55,407 bases of DNA from Mesorhizobium sp. GbtcB19 (GCF_019091085.1 NZ_JAGXJY010000028.1:1-55407), one strand, 5' to 3'. Positions 33,991 to 42,981 are shown, counted from the first letter of the stretch. Numbers and translations are program-made. Notes: a model not told the origin generated them from the letters alone.

Positions 33991-35886
33991 TCACGCCTTG
34001 CGCGGAAGCGGAATCGGCTGGAAGCCAACGTCCGGCTCGGCCAGTCGCGTGGCGTCGCGTCCGGCTGCCTTGGCGGCGTAGAGAGCCTTGTCCGCCTGCA
34101 GGATCAGGCTGGTGGGGTTGTAGCGGGCGGTCGGGGCGCTTACGGCGACACCGACGCTGATGGTGACCACCTTGCGCTCGCTGCGCGAATGTTCGAGCGC
34201 CCGCTCGCGCACCGCGGCTCTCAGATTGTCGGCCACGCGCATGGCACCGGCCGCCGACGCCTCGGGCAGGATGACGGCGAATTCCTCGCCGCCATAGCGC
34301 GCCACGAAGTCGCCGGCGCGGGTGCGCTGTCGCAGGCAGTCGGCGATCTGGCGCAGGCACTCGTCTCCGGCAAGGTGTCCGTAACGGTCGTTATAGGCTT
34401 TGAAAGAATCGACGTCGATCAGCAGCAGCGCGACTTCCCGGTCGGACTGACTTGCATCCGCAACCACGCCGGCCAGCGCCTGATCGAACGCGCGGCGATT
34501 GCCGACACCCAGCAGCGGATCGGTGTTGGCGAGCTGCGCCAGTTGGTTGCTGAGCGTGGTGAGCTCCCCCTCGGTGCTCTTGATCTCGGTGATGTCGGAG
34601 ACGACCACCAGCGCCAGGCCGGCCTGGGTGGGTCGCGTCCGCAGCATCAGCCAGTGGCCGTCGAACAGCTTGATCTGCTGCTCGCCGGGGGTGTGCAGCG
34701 CGCCGACGACGTTGTCTATCCATTCCCGTTCGTGGCCCTTGGGGATGCCGACCTGCTCGCCGGTCACGGTCACGGCTTCCAGGATATCGCGCAGCCGCGT
34801 GCCGGGAACGCGCAGGTCGCCGGTCAGCGGAAACAGTTCGCGGTATTGCTGGTTGCAGAAGACCAGAACGCCCTCGGCATCGAACATGGCTAGGCCGTCC
34901 GACATCTCCGAGAGCGCATAGGAGAGTTGGTTCTTGGCCTCGAGCAGCGTTTGTTCGAGTTGCTTCTGGGCCGTGATGTCACGTGTGACGCCGACAAGGC
35001 CGATGACGTTGCCATCGGCGTCGCGCAAGGGTGTCTTGGAGGTCGAGAACCAGCGAAGGTTACCCTTCAGGTCGGGGACCTGCTCCTCGAAGTCGGCAAT
35101 TCCCTCGCCTGATTTCAGCATCTTCTGTTCCAACCCGGAAAGGATGCGGGCGCGAGCGGCGTCGGCTATGTCGAAATCGGTCTTGCCCGTCATCTGAACG
35201 GGATGGTCGTAGCCATTGTGGGTGGCGACCGTCTGGTTCACGGCGACGAACTGGCCGCGCACGTTCTTGACATAATAGAAGTCCGGCGCCTGGGCGACCG
35301 CGGCGCGCAGCAGATCGCGCTCCTTGGTGACAAGCTGTGTGTGCAGCACCACCAGGCCAGCCACGGCGGTTGCCGCCATATTGAGCGCGATGAGCGGCAG
35401 CACGAGGTGCACGTCGATATCGGGCGCGGCCGTTTGCGGCAAGACCGATATCGGCACAAGCCCGGACAGGCCTACACAAACCGCAAACACGAGCACTTGC
35501 CAGGCGCGCGTTTGGCGGCGCCCGATGATGCGGTTGGCAAGAACGCCGGCGGCGAACGCCACCGCAATGCCGATCAGGCCGGCGGTCAGGCCGTGGCCGC
35601 CGATCGCGATGCGATATCCCAGTGGAAAGGCGGTGGCCACCAATGCGCCCGGCAAGCCGGCGAACAGGCCGGCCGTCGCAACCAGCGACGTCCTGAGATC
35701 CAGCAGGACGCCCGGCTTGACCTCGACAGTCAATAGCATGGAGGCCAGCGCGCCCCAGCCCATGATGCAGCCGAAAACAAGCAGCCTGAACCTTTGCGAG
35801 CGTCCCTCGAGCCAGGGCTGCACGTAGTTCCAGCCGGAAACGAACAGCGCCACCGCGGCGAGATTTGCCGTAAGATGCTGCCACAT
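33991..35886 (-). CDS. Membrane diguanylate cyclase with 5TM and PAS sensor domains
   Basis: The 631-residue protein makes the second messenger c-di-GMP. Residues 1-185 contain five to six helices of the 5TMR-LYT type. A PAS domain follows (AVAQAPDFYYVKNVRGQFVAVN...GVTRDITAQKQLEQTL), then a second PAS (LSEMSDGLAMFDAEGVLVFCNQQYRELF). A GGDEF domain ends the protein (LANTDPLLGVGNRRAFDQAL, LLLIDVDSFKAYNDRYGHLAGD, RAGDFVARYGGEEFAVILPEA). The active-site GGEEF is intact, and the RxxD inhibitory site (RAGD) is at the expected five residues before it, so product feedback is likely. There is no EAL domain. The gene stands alone. Confidence 0.92.
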   Translation of the reverse strand: MWQHLTANLAAVALFVSGWNYVQPWLEGRSQRFRLLVFGCIMGWGALASMLLTVEVKPGVLLDLRTSLVATAGLFAGLPGALVATAFPLGYRIAIGGHGLTAGLIGIAVAFAAGVLANRIIGRRQTRAWQVLVFAVCVGLSGLVPISVLPQTAAPDIDVHLVLPLIALNMAATAVAGLVVLHTQLVTKERDLLRAAVAQAPDFYYVKNVRGQFVAVNQTVATHNGYDHPVQMTGKTDFDIADAARARILSGLEQKMLKSGEGIADFEEQVPDLKGNLRWFSTSKTPLRDADGNVIGLVGVTRDITAQKQLEQTLLEAKNQLSYALSEMSDGLAMFDAEGVLVFCNQQYRELFPLTGDLRVPGTRLRDILEAVTVTGEQVGIPKGHEREWIDNVVGALHTPGEQQIKLFDGHWLMLRTRPTQAGLALVVVSDITEIKSTEGELTTLSNQLAQLANTDPLLGVGNRRAFDQALAGVVADASQSDREVALLLIDVDSFKAYNDRYGHLAGDECLRQIADCLRQRTRAGDFVARYGGEEFAVILPEASAAGAMRVADNLRAAVRERALEHSRSERKVVTISVGVAVSAPTARYNPTSLILQADKALYAAKAAGRDATRLAEPDVGFQPIPLPRKA

Positions 35887-36050
35887 GAACCGACACCGAC
35901 CTCCGATGGAAGTCCATAAAAAGCACTTGAAAAGTTGTTTCCGGGTTAAAAGCCGGCCACTTGCGGTTGTTTAGCGGTTGCGCCGCGAACGCGGCTCCCC
36001 CTTGGCCAAGCCCCTCGCCCCACACCATGGGAAGCAGCAGGGTCAGTGCC

Positions 36051-36809
36051 TCACTTGCCCTGTGCCTTCATGAACTGCCCGAGCAGTTCCACCGGCAAGG
36101 GGAACACCACCGTCGACGAACGCTCGCCGGCGATGTCGTGCAGGGCCTCGAAATAGCGCAACTGCATGGCCTGCGGCTCGGTTGCCAGCATGCGACCGGC
36201 CTCGACCAGTTTGGCCGCCGCCTGCTGCTCACCGTCGGCGTTGATCACCTTGGCGCGGCGCAGCCGCTCGGCCTCGGCCTGCTTGGCGATGGCGCGGATC
36301 ATGCTCTCGTTGAGGTCGACATGCTTGATCTCGACATTGGAAACCTTGATGCCCCAGGCATCGGTGCGCTGGTCGAGTATCTCCTGGATGTCGCTGTTGA
36401 GCTTGTCGCGCTCGGCCAGCATCTCATCGAGCTCATGCTTGCCGAGCACGGAGCGCAGCGTGGTCTGCGCCAGTTGGTTGGTGGCGGCCATGAAATCCTC
36501 GACCTGGATGATCGCCCGTTCGGCGTCGACGATGCGGAAATAGAGCACGGCGTTGACTTTGACCGAGACATTGTCGCGCGAGATGACATCCTGCGGCGGC
36601 ACATCCTGCACCACCACGCGCAGGTCGACCCGCACCATCTGCTGCACGAAGGGGACGAGGATGATCAGGCCGGGGCCCTTGACCGCGGTGAAGCGGCCGA
36701 GCGTGAAGACCACGCCGCGCTCATATTCCCTGAGAATGCGGATTGCCGCCGCCAGGAAAATGATCACGGCCACCGCAATGATGAGATAGGCCACATAACC
36801 GACCATCAT
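36051..36809 (-). CDS. Slipin / stomatin-like SPFH protein
   Basis: The 252-residue membrane-anchored protein has one N-terminal hairpin helix (VAYLIIAVAVIIFLAAAIRIL). An SPFH/Band 7 domain follows (EYERGVVFTLGRFTAVKGPGLIILVPFVQQMVRVDLRVVVQDVPPQDVISRDNVSVKVNAVLYFRI), then a coiled-coil tail (MIRAIAKQAEAERLRRAKVINADGEQQAAAKLVEAG). Such proteins form large membrane rings. The start overlaps the stop of the NfeD gene (ATGA), as in the conserved nfeD-slipin operon, and the two proteins work together at the membrane. Confidence 0.93.
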   Translation of the reverse strand: MMVGYVAYLIIAVAVIIFLAAAIRILREYERGVVFTLGRFTAVKGPGLIILVPFVQQMVRVDLRVVVQDVPPQDVISRDNVSVKVNAVLYFRIVDAERAIIQVEDFMAATNQLAQTTLRSVLGKHELDEMLAERDKLNSDIQEILDQRTDAWGIKVSNVEIKHVDLNESMIRAIAKQAEAERLRRAKVINADGEQQAAAKLVEAGRMLATEPQAMQLRYFEALHDIAGERSSTVVFPLPVELLGQFMKAQGK

Positions 36810-38176
36810 TTTATTGCTCCGTTGTTGCCTGCACCGCGACGCCGCACCGTCAGTACGAGGTCGCTGATATCGGTCACCTCGACGTGGTCGCCGGGCTGCA
36901 TTGGCTCGCCTGCCTTCGCCCGCCAGCGCTCGCCCAAAGCCAGCACATGCCCCTCGCCGCCCTGCCAGTCGAGGATCTCGACGGGAAGGCCGCGCATCGC
37001 CTCGCCGCCGACGCGCGGCGGGTTCCTGCGCGCCGCCCAGACATAGGTGCCGGTGAGCAGCGCCAGCCCGAGCGTCAGCGCGGCGGCCGGGCCGATGACC
37101 GCCCACGACATGGCAAAGCCCGGCCCTTCGACCTTGAGCAGCATGGCCGAGCCGAGCAGGAAGGCTGCGACGCCGCCCAGCCCCAGCACCACGGTGGGGT
37201 TGAAGGCCTCGATGATCAGGAAGGCGACGCCGAGCAGCATCAGCGCGAGACCGGTATAGTTGATCGGCAAGAGGTTCAGCGCATAGAGCCCGAGCACCAG
37301 GCAGATGGTACCGATGACGCCCGGCGCCACGGCGCCCGGGCTGGTGAACTCGAAGATGAGGCCGTAGACGCCGACCAGTATCAGGATGATTGCCGTGTTC
37401 GGGTCGGTGATGACGGCCAGCAGCCGGATGAACCAGCCGGGCTCCAGTGTCTCGACCGGCAGCCCCTTGGTCGCCAGCACCTCTTTCCTGCCGGCCACCT
37501 CGACGGTGCGCCCGTCGGCAAGCTGCAGAAGCTCGGCGGTGTCGCGGGCAACGAAGTCGATGACATGTTCCTGGAGGGCCGCGTTGGCCGACAGGCTCGC
37601 CGCCTCGCGCACCGCCTTCTCGCCCCAATCGCCGTTGCGCCCGCGCATCTCGGCGAGCGAGCGGATGAGCGCGACCGCGTCATTGGTCACCTTGGCCATC
37701 ATCGCGTCGCCGGCCGGCCGCCCGGTGGCGTCCTTCTGGTCCTTGTCCTTCTCGCTGCCCGGAAGCGACGGCAACCCGCCGAGCTCGACCGGCGTCGCGG
37801 CGCCGAGATTGGTGCCGGGCGCCATCGCCGCGACGTGGGTGGCGTAGAGGATATAGGTGCCGGCGCTGGCCGCATGGCCACCGGAGGGCGCGACATAGCC
37901 GATGACAGGTACGGGCGAGGCCAGGATGTCGGCGATCATCTCGCGCATCGAGGTGACAAGGCCGCCCGGCGTATCGAGCTGAAGGATGAGCACCGCGGCA
38001 TCGCGCTTGGCGGCGGCGTCGATCGCTTCTTCAAGCTGCCTGGTGCTCGCCGGCCCGATGGCGCCGTCGATGGCGACGCTCAACGCAACCCTCTCGCTCC
38101 CGGCGGAGGAGAAGGGAGAAACGGCGGCCGCGGCCATGAGAGCAGCGGCGAAAAGGGCCACCCGCGCGATGCTCAC
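36806..38176 (-). CDS. nfeD: NfeD-family membrane serine protease
   Basis: This protein of about 456 residues has a signal peptide and a ClpP-like protease domain with a Ser-Lys dyad. The Ser lies in PSGGHAASAGTYILYATHVAAMAPGTNLGAATPVE and the Lys in MMAKVTNDAVALIRSLAEMRGRN. Four or five transmembrane helices follow (ITDPNTAIILILVGVYGLIFEFTSPG; PTVVLGLGGVAAFLLGSAML), then a C-terminal OB-fold NfeD domain (GEGHVLALGERWRAKAGEPMQPGDHVEVTDISDLVLTVRR). NfeD proteases cleave slipin C-termini in studied members. The GTG start at 38176 follows GGAG by eight bases. A TTG at 38197 would lengthen the N-terminus. Confidence 0.9.
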   Translation of the reverse strand: MSIARVALFAAALMAAAAVSPFSSAGSERVALSVAIDGAIGPASTRQLEEAIDAAAKRDAAVLILQLDTPGGLVTSMREMIADILASPVPVIGYVAPSGGHAASAGTYILYATHVAAMAPGTNLGAATPVELGGLPSLPGSEKDKDQKDATGRPAGDAMMAKVTNDAVALIRSLAEMRGRNGDWGEKAVREAASLSANAALQEHVIDFVARDTAELLQLADGRTVEVAGRKEVLATKGLPVETLEPGWFIRLLAVITDPNTAIILILVGVYGLIFEFTSPGAVAPGVIGTICLVLGLYALNLLPINYTGLALMLLGVAFLIIEAFNPTVVLGLGGVAAFLLGSAMLLKVEGPGFAMSWAVIGPAAALTLGLALLTGTYVWAARRNPPRVGGEAMRGLPVEILDWQGGEGHVLALGERWRAKAGEPMQPGDHVEVTDISDLVLTVRRRGAGNNGAIK

Positions 38177-38316
38177 GCTCAAAGCTCCATGACTCAAATA
38201 TGGGTTGTGTCGCGGCGAAGTCCAATGGGGCGCTGAGGCGCAACGCGCAATCCCACCGCGAGGCCACTCTAGCGATCACACGCTCCAGCGCTTTCGCCTA
38301 TCGCCGTAACCGCTTT

Positions 38317-38354
38317 CCGCCCGGCCCGTGCATCGTTGCGCACGAGCCGGGCGG
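38317..38354 (-). terminator. Strong hairpin after the His-rich gene
   Basis: A 15-bp stem (CCGCCCGGCTCGTGC / GCACGGGCCGGGCGG with one mismatch) begins seven bases after the stop of the gene at 38361 on the minus strand. No T-run follows, so it may stabilise the 3' end or act with Rho rather than as an intrinsic terminator. Confidence 0.5.
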
Positions 38355-38360
38355 CTAACA

Positions 38361-38672
38361 TCAATAGTCGGAGCCGCCCTCGACGACGACCGGACGGTGA
38401 TGGTGCCGGTGGCCGATCGAACCCGTGACGACAAGGGTGTCGTCGCGGCGGTGATGGCGATGACGCCAACCGCGTTCGCCATTGTCATAGAAGGCGACCG
38501 TGCCGTGATGGCGATGATGCAGCCGGTGGCCCTCGTCATTGATGACGACTGCCGGGCGGTGATGATAATAATGCCTGTGATGCGTCCTGATGACGATATC
38601 GGCCTCGGCCGCGGAAGCGACCGCGGGTGCGGCGACGCAGAGCGCCAGGGCTGCAAGAAGCACTGTTTTCAT
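38361..38672 (-). CDS. Secreted histidine-rich protein
   Basis: The 103-residue protein has a clear signal peptide (MKTVLLAALALCVAAPAVASAAEA). The mature part is dominated by His and Arg (RTHHRHYYHHRPAVVINDEGHRLHHRHHGTVAFYDNGERGWRHRHHRR). Such a surface could bind metal ions or act as a charged envelope protein, which is inference from composition. The ATG follows AGGAATAGAG. It is similar in build to the two secreted proteins at 50690 and 51220. Confidence 0.78.
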   Translation of the reverse strand: MKTVLLAALALCVAAPAVASAAEADIVIRTHHRHYYHHRPAVVINDEGHRLHHRHHGTVAFYDNGERGWRHRHHRRDDTLVVTGSIGHRHHHRPVVVEGGSDY

Positions 38673-38789
38673 TGCTCTATTCCTAATTCCTGAATCATCC
38701 CTTCGCCGGGTAAACCGCTGTTCGCCGCTTTGGTTCCGGCCGCGGTTGCGCCAGGGCGCGGACTCGCGGCAGACGCGCGAACCGCGTCG

Positions 38790-38999
38790 GCAGCGGAGCT
38801 CAGCCGCCCGCTGGCGCCGAAGCGCGACTTGGCGCAGATAGGTCGCGGCCACGGGCATCGCAGGCGCGTCGCCGCCGCCGTTGGTCTCGATCATCGTCTT
38901 GGCAAGCCGCCGAGGGCAGGCCGTGTTTGCTGGCGAAGAACGCCGGCTCGTAAGGCTTCTCTTCCGGATCGTCTGTCGGTCGGTCGAGGCTGATGTCGC
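38790..38999 (-). pseudogene. Possible frameshifted remnant of a small protein gene
   Basis: On the minus strand one frame reads LDRPTDDPEEKPYEPAFFASKHGLP (about 38995-38910) without a start codon. A neighbouring frame continues RRLAKTMIETNGGGDAPAMPV (about 38910-38850). Together they would make a short protein of the kind FAxKHGL...A..I...G seen in rhizobia from memory. A frameshift near 38910 and the missing start suggest decay. The rest of the 526-bp gap 38673-39198 shows nothing else. Confidence 0.3.
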
Positions 39000-39198
39000 T
39001 CCGGCGCGCGAAAATCGGCGGGCTTGCCGATGCGAAGCCTCGGCTTTGGTTGCGGCGTCCGGCCCTCTTCGCCGGTCCATCCGACTTCAGTCCGATACGG
39101 CTCCCGGACCGTCGCCCGATCGGCGGAACGAAGGCCTTCCGCCCTCGTTTGCCGGCATCGGATTTCGCAGCATCAGGCTGCCAACTGGAGCGAAGGAC

Positions 39199-39300
39199 AT
39201 GGACAACGACCGCAACAGTGTTTTGGAAGCGCGCTGGCTTCTCGCCGTGCCGGCCTCGATGCTACTCACCGTGCTGATCGCCGGCCTGTTGCTCGGGTAG
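39199..39300 (+). CDS. Possible 33-residue membrane microprotein
   Basis: The reading frame encodes MDNDRNSVLEARWLLAVPASM followed by LLTVLIAGLLLG, a short charged N-terminus and one hydrophobic segment long enough to enter the membrane. GGAG lies eight bases before the ATG. No homologue is recognised, and the call rests on the ribosome binding site and the composition. Confidence 0.45.
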   Translation: MDNDRNSVLEARWLLAVPASMLLTVLIAGLLLG

Positions 39301-39558
39301 CGGCCGATGCGCCTCCTGGGCCGCGGAAATCTCGAAGGCAATGGATGGGGCCGGTGCCGCAGTGGGGTGGGGTTCGTTGGGGTAGCCGAGGCACCGGCCG
39401 AGGGGCGGAATGGGCACCGCCGCGAGATAAGGATAGACCTCACAGGCGGCAGCGAAATTACGCGATCGCGGAAGCATTTTATCCCCCCGAAACCAGCCCG
39501 ACGCATCATAGTCACGAGGACCGGTCGGAACAAACGCCCGGCATCGCCGTTTGCGGGG

Positions 39559-39804
39559 ATGATCATGTTCGCCCCCCTCGATATGCACGGCGAGCAGCGC
39601 GCCGATCTCCACCGGGCCGCAAGGTTGTCGATGCTTCACGACCGCGTGGTGAAACGCTTCGACAAGGTCGACCATTCCGCCGATGCCGTCGAGATGGCCG
39701 CAGCCGCTTTCGTGGAGGCCACCCACAGGCCGACCGTCTTTGCTGCGTCATTCCGGCCAGTCAGGAAATTTCAGACCGCGGCCGGCTGGACGCTCGGGCT
39801 GTGA
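39559..39804 (+). CDS. Small hypothetical protein
   Basis: This 81-residue soluble protein (MIMFAPLDMHGEQRADLHRA...; RVVKRFDKVDHSADAVEMAAAAFVEATHRPTVFAASF) shows strong G/C preference at third positions, which supports coding on this strand. The same frame is open back to 39307, but that section is not protein-like. A weak GCGGGG precedes the ATG. No family is recognised. Confidence 0.5.
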   Translation: MIMFAPLDMHGEQRADLHRAARLSMLHDRVVKRFDKVDHSADAVEMAAAAFVEATHRPTVFAASFRPVRKFQTAAGWTLGL

Positions 39805-39939
39805 GTTCCTAAGGGCCAGCATGAAACGGTCAGGCGGAATGGGTGTTGCGTTCCCTGGCCAGATCGCGCGTCCTCAACGCGGCATATACCGCCTCGCGGT
39901 CCCACGATATCGCCCGGTCAATCTCATTGCCTGATCGCA

Positions 39940-41376
39940 TCAGGCTCTGTGGCGCTTCCACCAATCGCTGACAAACGCAATTACCATTGCAACCACGACC
40001 AGTCCCGCGGCCACTGCAAAAGTGAATCCCATGCCGTGGGTGACGGCCACCGGGGCTGCCGCCGCGATATCCTTCGTGCCGACGGCGAAGGCGAACACAG
40101 CGCCCATCACCGCGGTGCCAGTGACGAGGCCGAGGTTGCGCGAGAGGCTCAGCATGCCCGAGACCACGCCGCGTTCGCTGCTGGCGACACCGGCCATGAT
40201 GGCGGTGTTGTTGGCGGCCTGGAAGAGCTGGTAGCCCGGCGTCAGCAGGATGATCGCCGCCGCGTAGCCGGCGACGCCGAAGGCGCCCGGCAGAACGGCG
40301 AGCGCGAAGCAGCCGGCGACCATCAGCGCCAGGCCGGCGACGACCATCGCGGCCGCGCCCGAGCGGTCGACGACGCGCCCGGCAAGGATGCCGCAGAAGG
40401 CAGAGACCACGGGGCCGATCGACAGCACGGCGCCGGTCGCCGCTTCGCTCAAGCCGAGCCCCCGCGACAGGAAGAACGGGCCGACGACCAGCGTGGCCAT
40501 CATCACCGTCGAGACCAGCGCGTTCATGGCAAGGCTCGGCGCCAGCACCGGTCCGCGCAGCAACGCGAGCTTGATCAGAGGTGACGCCACCTTGGCCTCG
40601 GCGACCGCGAACAGCGCCGTGCCGGCCATGGCTATGCCGAGCAACGCTAGGTTCAGGCCGCCGAAATGGCCGCGCCCGATGGTCATAGCCAGCGCATAGG
40701 CGGCAAGCGTGGCGGCGAGCAGCAGCGTGCCCAGCGTATCGAAGCGGCCCCTCGCCTCGCCCCGGGCGGCCCCCGTGCCGGAAGCTTCGCCCGCCGGCAG
40801 GAAACGCCAGGCGGCGAAAACCGCGACGACGCCGAGCACGGCGTTGACGAGGAAGATCGAGCGCCAGCCGAGTGCGGCGATCAGCACGCCGCCGAGCGAA
40901 GGCCCGAGCGCCGTGCCGATCGCCGACATGGTGCCGAGCAAGCCCATGGCACTGCCGGTGCGCTCTTTCGGCACCGTTTCGCCGACGAAGGCAATCGTCA
41001 GCGCCATCATCACCGCCGCGCCCAGCCCTTGCATGGCGCGCGCGGCGATCAGCAGCGTCAGCGATGGCGCCAGTGCTGCCGCCAGCGAGCCGGTGCTGAA
41101 CAGCGCCAAGCCGGCAATGAGCAGCAACCGGCGGCCGACGAGATCGCCGAGACGCCCGACGCTGACGATCAGCGCAGTGACGGTGAGCAGATAGGCCAGC
41201 ACCACCCATTGCACAGCCGGAAAGGAGGCGGCGAAGGCCATGCTCAGCGTCGGCAGCGCAACATTGGCGATGCTGGTGCCGAGCGAGGAAATCAGCATGG
41301 CGAGCGAGAGGCTCGTCAGCGCACCCACCGTCGAACGGCGCCCGGGCGCGGCGCGGGTTTCGGCAATGTCGGCCAT
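39940..41376 (-). CDS. MFS multidrug-type exporter (DHA2-like)
   Basis: The 478-residue protein has about 14 hydrophobic segments and the drug:H+ antiporter signatures. These include SLGTSIANVALPTLSMAF in the first helix, the A-motif VGRLGDLVGRRLLLIAG, the antiporter motif GTMSAIGTALGPSLGGVLIAALGWRSIFLVN, and FRFD-type loop AARGEARGRFDTLGTLLLAATLAAYAL. It probably exports a toxic small molecule. GGAG lies before the ATG at MADIAETR. It is divergent from a LysR gene with a clear operator between them, so expression is likely inducible by the LysR ligand. Confidence 0.9.
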   Translation of the reverse strand: MADIAETRAAPGRRSTVGALTSLSLAMLISSLGTSIANVALPTLSMAFAASFPAVQWVVLAYLLTVTALIVSVGRLGDLVGRRLLLIAGLALFSTGSLAAALAPSLTLLIAARAMQGLGAAVMMALTIAFVGETVPKERTGSAMGLLGTMSAIGTALGPSLGGVLIAALGWRSIFLVNAVLGVVAVFAAWRFLPAGEASGTGAARGEARGRFDTLGTLLLAATLAAYALAMTIGRGHFGGLNLALLGIAMAGTALFAVAEAKVASPLIKLALLRGPVLAPSLAMNALVSTVMMATLVVGPFFLSRGLGLSEAATGAVLSIGPVVSAFCGILAGRVVDRSGAAAMVVAGLALMVAGCFALAVLPGAFGVAGYAAAIILLTPGYQLFQAANNTAIMAGVASSERGVVSGMLSLSRNLGLVTGTAVMGAVFAFAVGTKDIAAAAPVAVTHGMGFTFAVAAGLVVVAMVIAFVSDWWKRHRA

Positions 41377-41437
41377 GATGTCTTCTCCGTCCTTGAGTTT
41401 TGCGGGGAAGATAAGCGTGCGACCGATATGGCGGAAC

Positions 41438-41464
41438 GTGCAGCATTTGCACTTCATCAGTGCA
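41438..41464. promoter_or_regulatory. Predicted LysR operator between exporter and regulator
   Basis: Three half-sites stand in a row: GTGCA (41438-41442), TGCAC (41448-41452) and GTGCA (41460-41464). The last two form a perfect inverted repeat TGCAC-N7-GTGCA, 17 bp, the size of a LysR recognition site. The first two form GTGCA-N5-TGCAC. The array lies 45 bases upstream of the LysR start and 62 bases upstream of the MFS start, so one regulator could control both. Confidence 0.6.
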
Positions 41465-41508
41465 TCAAACGCCATGTCGCTTCGATTTACCCGTGCTATG
41501 GTCGCGCC

Positions 41509-42408
41509 ATGTCGCGACCCGATCTCAACCTGCTCGTCACGCTGGACGTGCTGCTTGCCGAAGGCAGCGTCGCCAAGGCGGCGCGGCGCCTGAAACTCAG
41601 CCCCTCGGCGATGAGCCGAGCGCTGGCGCGTCTGCGCGAGGCGACCGGCGATCCGCTTCTGGTGCGCGCCGGGCGTGGCCTGGTGCCGACGCCGCGCGCC
41701 GTCGAGCTCGGCGCTGAGGTCGGCCGGCTGGTAAAGGAGGCTGAGGCGGTGCTGCGGCCCGCCGAGCGGCTCGACCTCACGCGGCTCAACCGCAGCTTCA
41801 CGCTGCGCAACAGCGACGGCTTCGTCGAGAATTTCGGCCCGGCGCTGCTGGCCCGCGTGGCTAAGGAAGCACCGGGCGTGCAGTTGCGTTTCGTGCCCAA
41901 GCCCGACAAGGACAGCGGCCCGATGCGCGAGGGCGCGGTCGATCTGGAGACCGGCGTGGTCGGCGGCTCGACCGGACCGGAGGTGCGCGCGCAGGCGCTG
42001 TTCCGCGACCGCTTCGTCGGCGTTGTGCGCGCCGGCCATCCCTTGAGCGAAGGCAGGATCACCGCCACACGCTTTGCCGCCGGCCGCCACGTCCTGATCT
42101 CGCGCCGCGGCCTCGACCGCGGTCCGGTGGATGATGCGCTGGAGCTCGCCGGGCTGACGCGGACCATCGCCACCGTGGTCGGCGGCTTTGCCGAGGCGCT
42201 GGCGCTGGCGCGCGGCTCCGACCTCATCGCCACCGTGCCGGAGCGCTATACCGGTACGCTGCGCGAGGGCCTGTTCAGTTTCGCGCTGCCGGTGAAGCTC
42301 GCCCCGCTGACGATCTCGCTCCTATGGCATCCGAGGCTCGACGCCGACCCGGCACATCGCTGGCTGCGCGGGCTGGTGCGGGACGCATGCGGCGGGCGGA
42401 GCGCCTGA
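41509..42408 (+). CDS. LysR-family transcriptional regulator
   Basis: The 299-residue regulator has an N-terminal HTH (MSRPDLNLLVTLDVLLAEGSVAKAARRLKLSPSAMSRALARLREATGDPLLVRAGRGLVPTPRAVEL) and a substrate-binding-like domain (RSFTLRNSDGFVENFGPALLARVAKEAPGVQLRFVPKPDKDSGPMREGAVDLETGVVGGSTGPEV). It is of the NodD/SyrM-like half of the family that starts 'DLNLL..LDVLL.E.SV..AA..L..S.SA.SRAL'. It probably controls the divergent MFS exporter. The ATG at 41509 is the only good start. Confidence 0.92.
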   Translation: MSRPDLNLLVTLDVLLAEGSVAKAARRLKLSPSAMSRALARLREATGDPLLVRAGRGLVPTPRAVELGAEVGRLVKEAEAVLRPAERLDLTRLNRSFTLRNSDGFVENFGPALLARVAKEAPGVQLRFVPKPDKDSGPMREGAVDLETGVVGGSTGPEVRAQALFRDRFVGVVRAGHPLSEGRITATRFAAGRHVLISRRGLDRGPVDDALELAGLTRTIATVVGGFAEALALARGSDLIATVPERYTGTLREGLFSFALPVKLAPLTISLLWHPRLDADPAHRWLRGLVRDACGGRSA

Positions 42409-42614
42409 CCTCTCCTCCGGCGGAAAGATGCCGCGAGAGGATCACTGACCCGCCAAGTCGTCAACCTCCGCCCTCGCCGTCGAGGTCATGACGAAAGTCA
42501 TATTGCCGGTACATTAGATATAACTAATAATATGATAGCGCCAACGTTCCTTGCGCGGAACCCGATGCCGGCCTTGGACGTTGCTGGGCGCTTGGGAAGG
42601 AGGCGGGAGGCGGA

Positions 42615-42818
42615 TTGAGCGATTTCCGGAAATTTGCCTGCCCCTTGTGCCAGGGCGCGGGCAAGGTGTTCGTCTGCGAGAAATGGACCCTCTCCAACGG
42701 CACATGCTGTCCGCCGGGCACATTGCACGACAATTGTCCTGGACAACGGGTTCCCTGCCAGGCTTGCAACGGAACCGGTCTGCGCGGCTATGGCGCGCCC
42801 TCGGTTCTGCAGGACTAG
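42615..42818 (+). CDS. Small CxxCxGxG zinc-finger-like protein
   Basis: The 67-residue protein carries two DnaJ-type CxxCxGxG motifs (CPLCQGAGKVF and CQACNGTGLRG) with two further cysteines between them (TCCPPGTLHDNC). The paired motifs should bind a zinc ion as in the DnaJ cysteine-rich region. The start is a TTG four bases after GGGAGG. No DnaJ J-domain is present, so it is a stand-alone finger of unknown role. Confidence 0.65.
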   Translation: MSDFRKFACPLCQGAGKVFVCEKWTLSNGTCCPPGTLHDNCPGQRVPCQACNGTGLRGYGAPSVLQD

Positions 42819-42858
42819 CGCTGCCTCGCTTCCAGGCCCGCACCTGTCCGGGAACAGC

Positions 42859-42981
42859 CTAGGTGCTGGCGCCGCCCATCAGCGCGGCGACCAGTGTCGC
42901 CAGGAAGACAAGCAGCCCCAATGCAACCCGATCCAGCCATGACCGCCGCCTGGCAAGAACCTCGAACAACCGATTGGCCAT
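42859..42981 (-). CDS. 40-residue membrane protein
   Basis: The minus strand encodes MANRLFEVLARRRSWLDRV followed by ALGLLVFLATLVAALMGGAST and a TAG. This is a basic N-terminus and one transmembrane helix, consistent with an inner-membrane microprotein with N-in orientation. GGGGGAG lies about five bases before the ATG. It is convergent with the zinc-finger gene. Confidence 0.6.
   Translation of the reverse strand: MANRLFEVLARRRSWLDRVALGLLVFLATLVAALMGGAST

Noticed and set aside
36051..37628. A single 525-codon minus-strand frame extending the slipin upstream
   Set aside because: The upstream part is an out-of-frame reading of nfeD. The slipin starts at the ATGA overlap at 36809.
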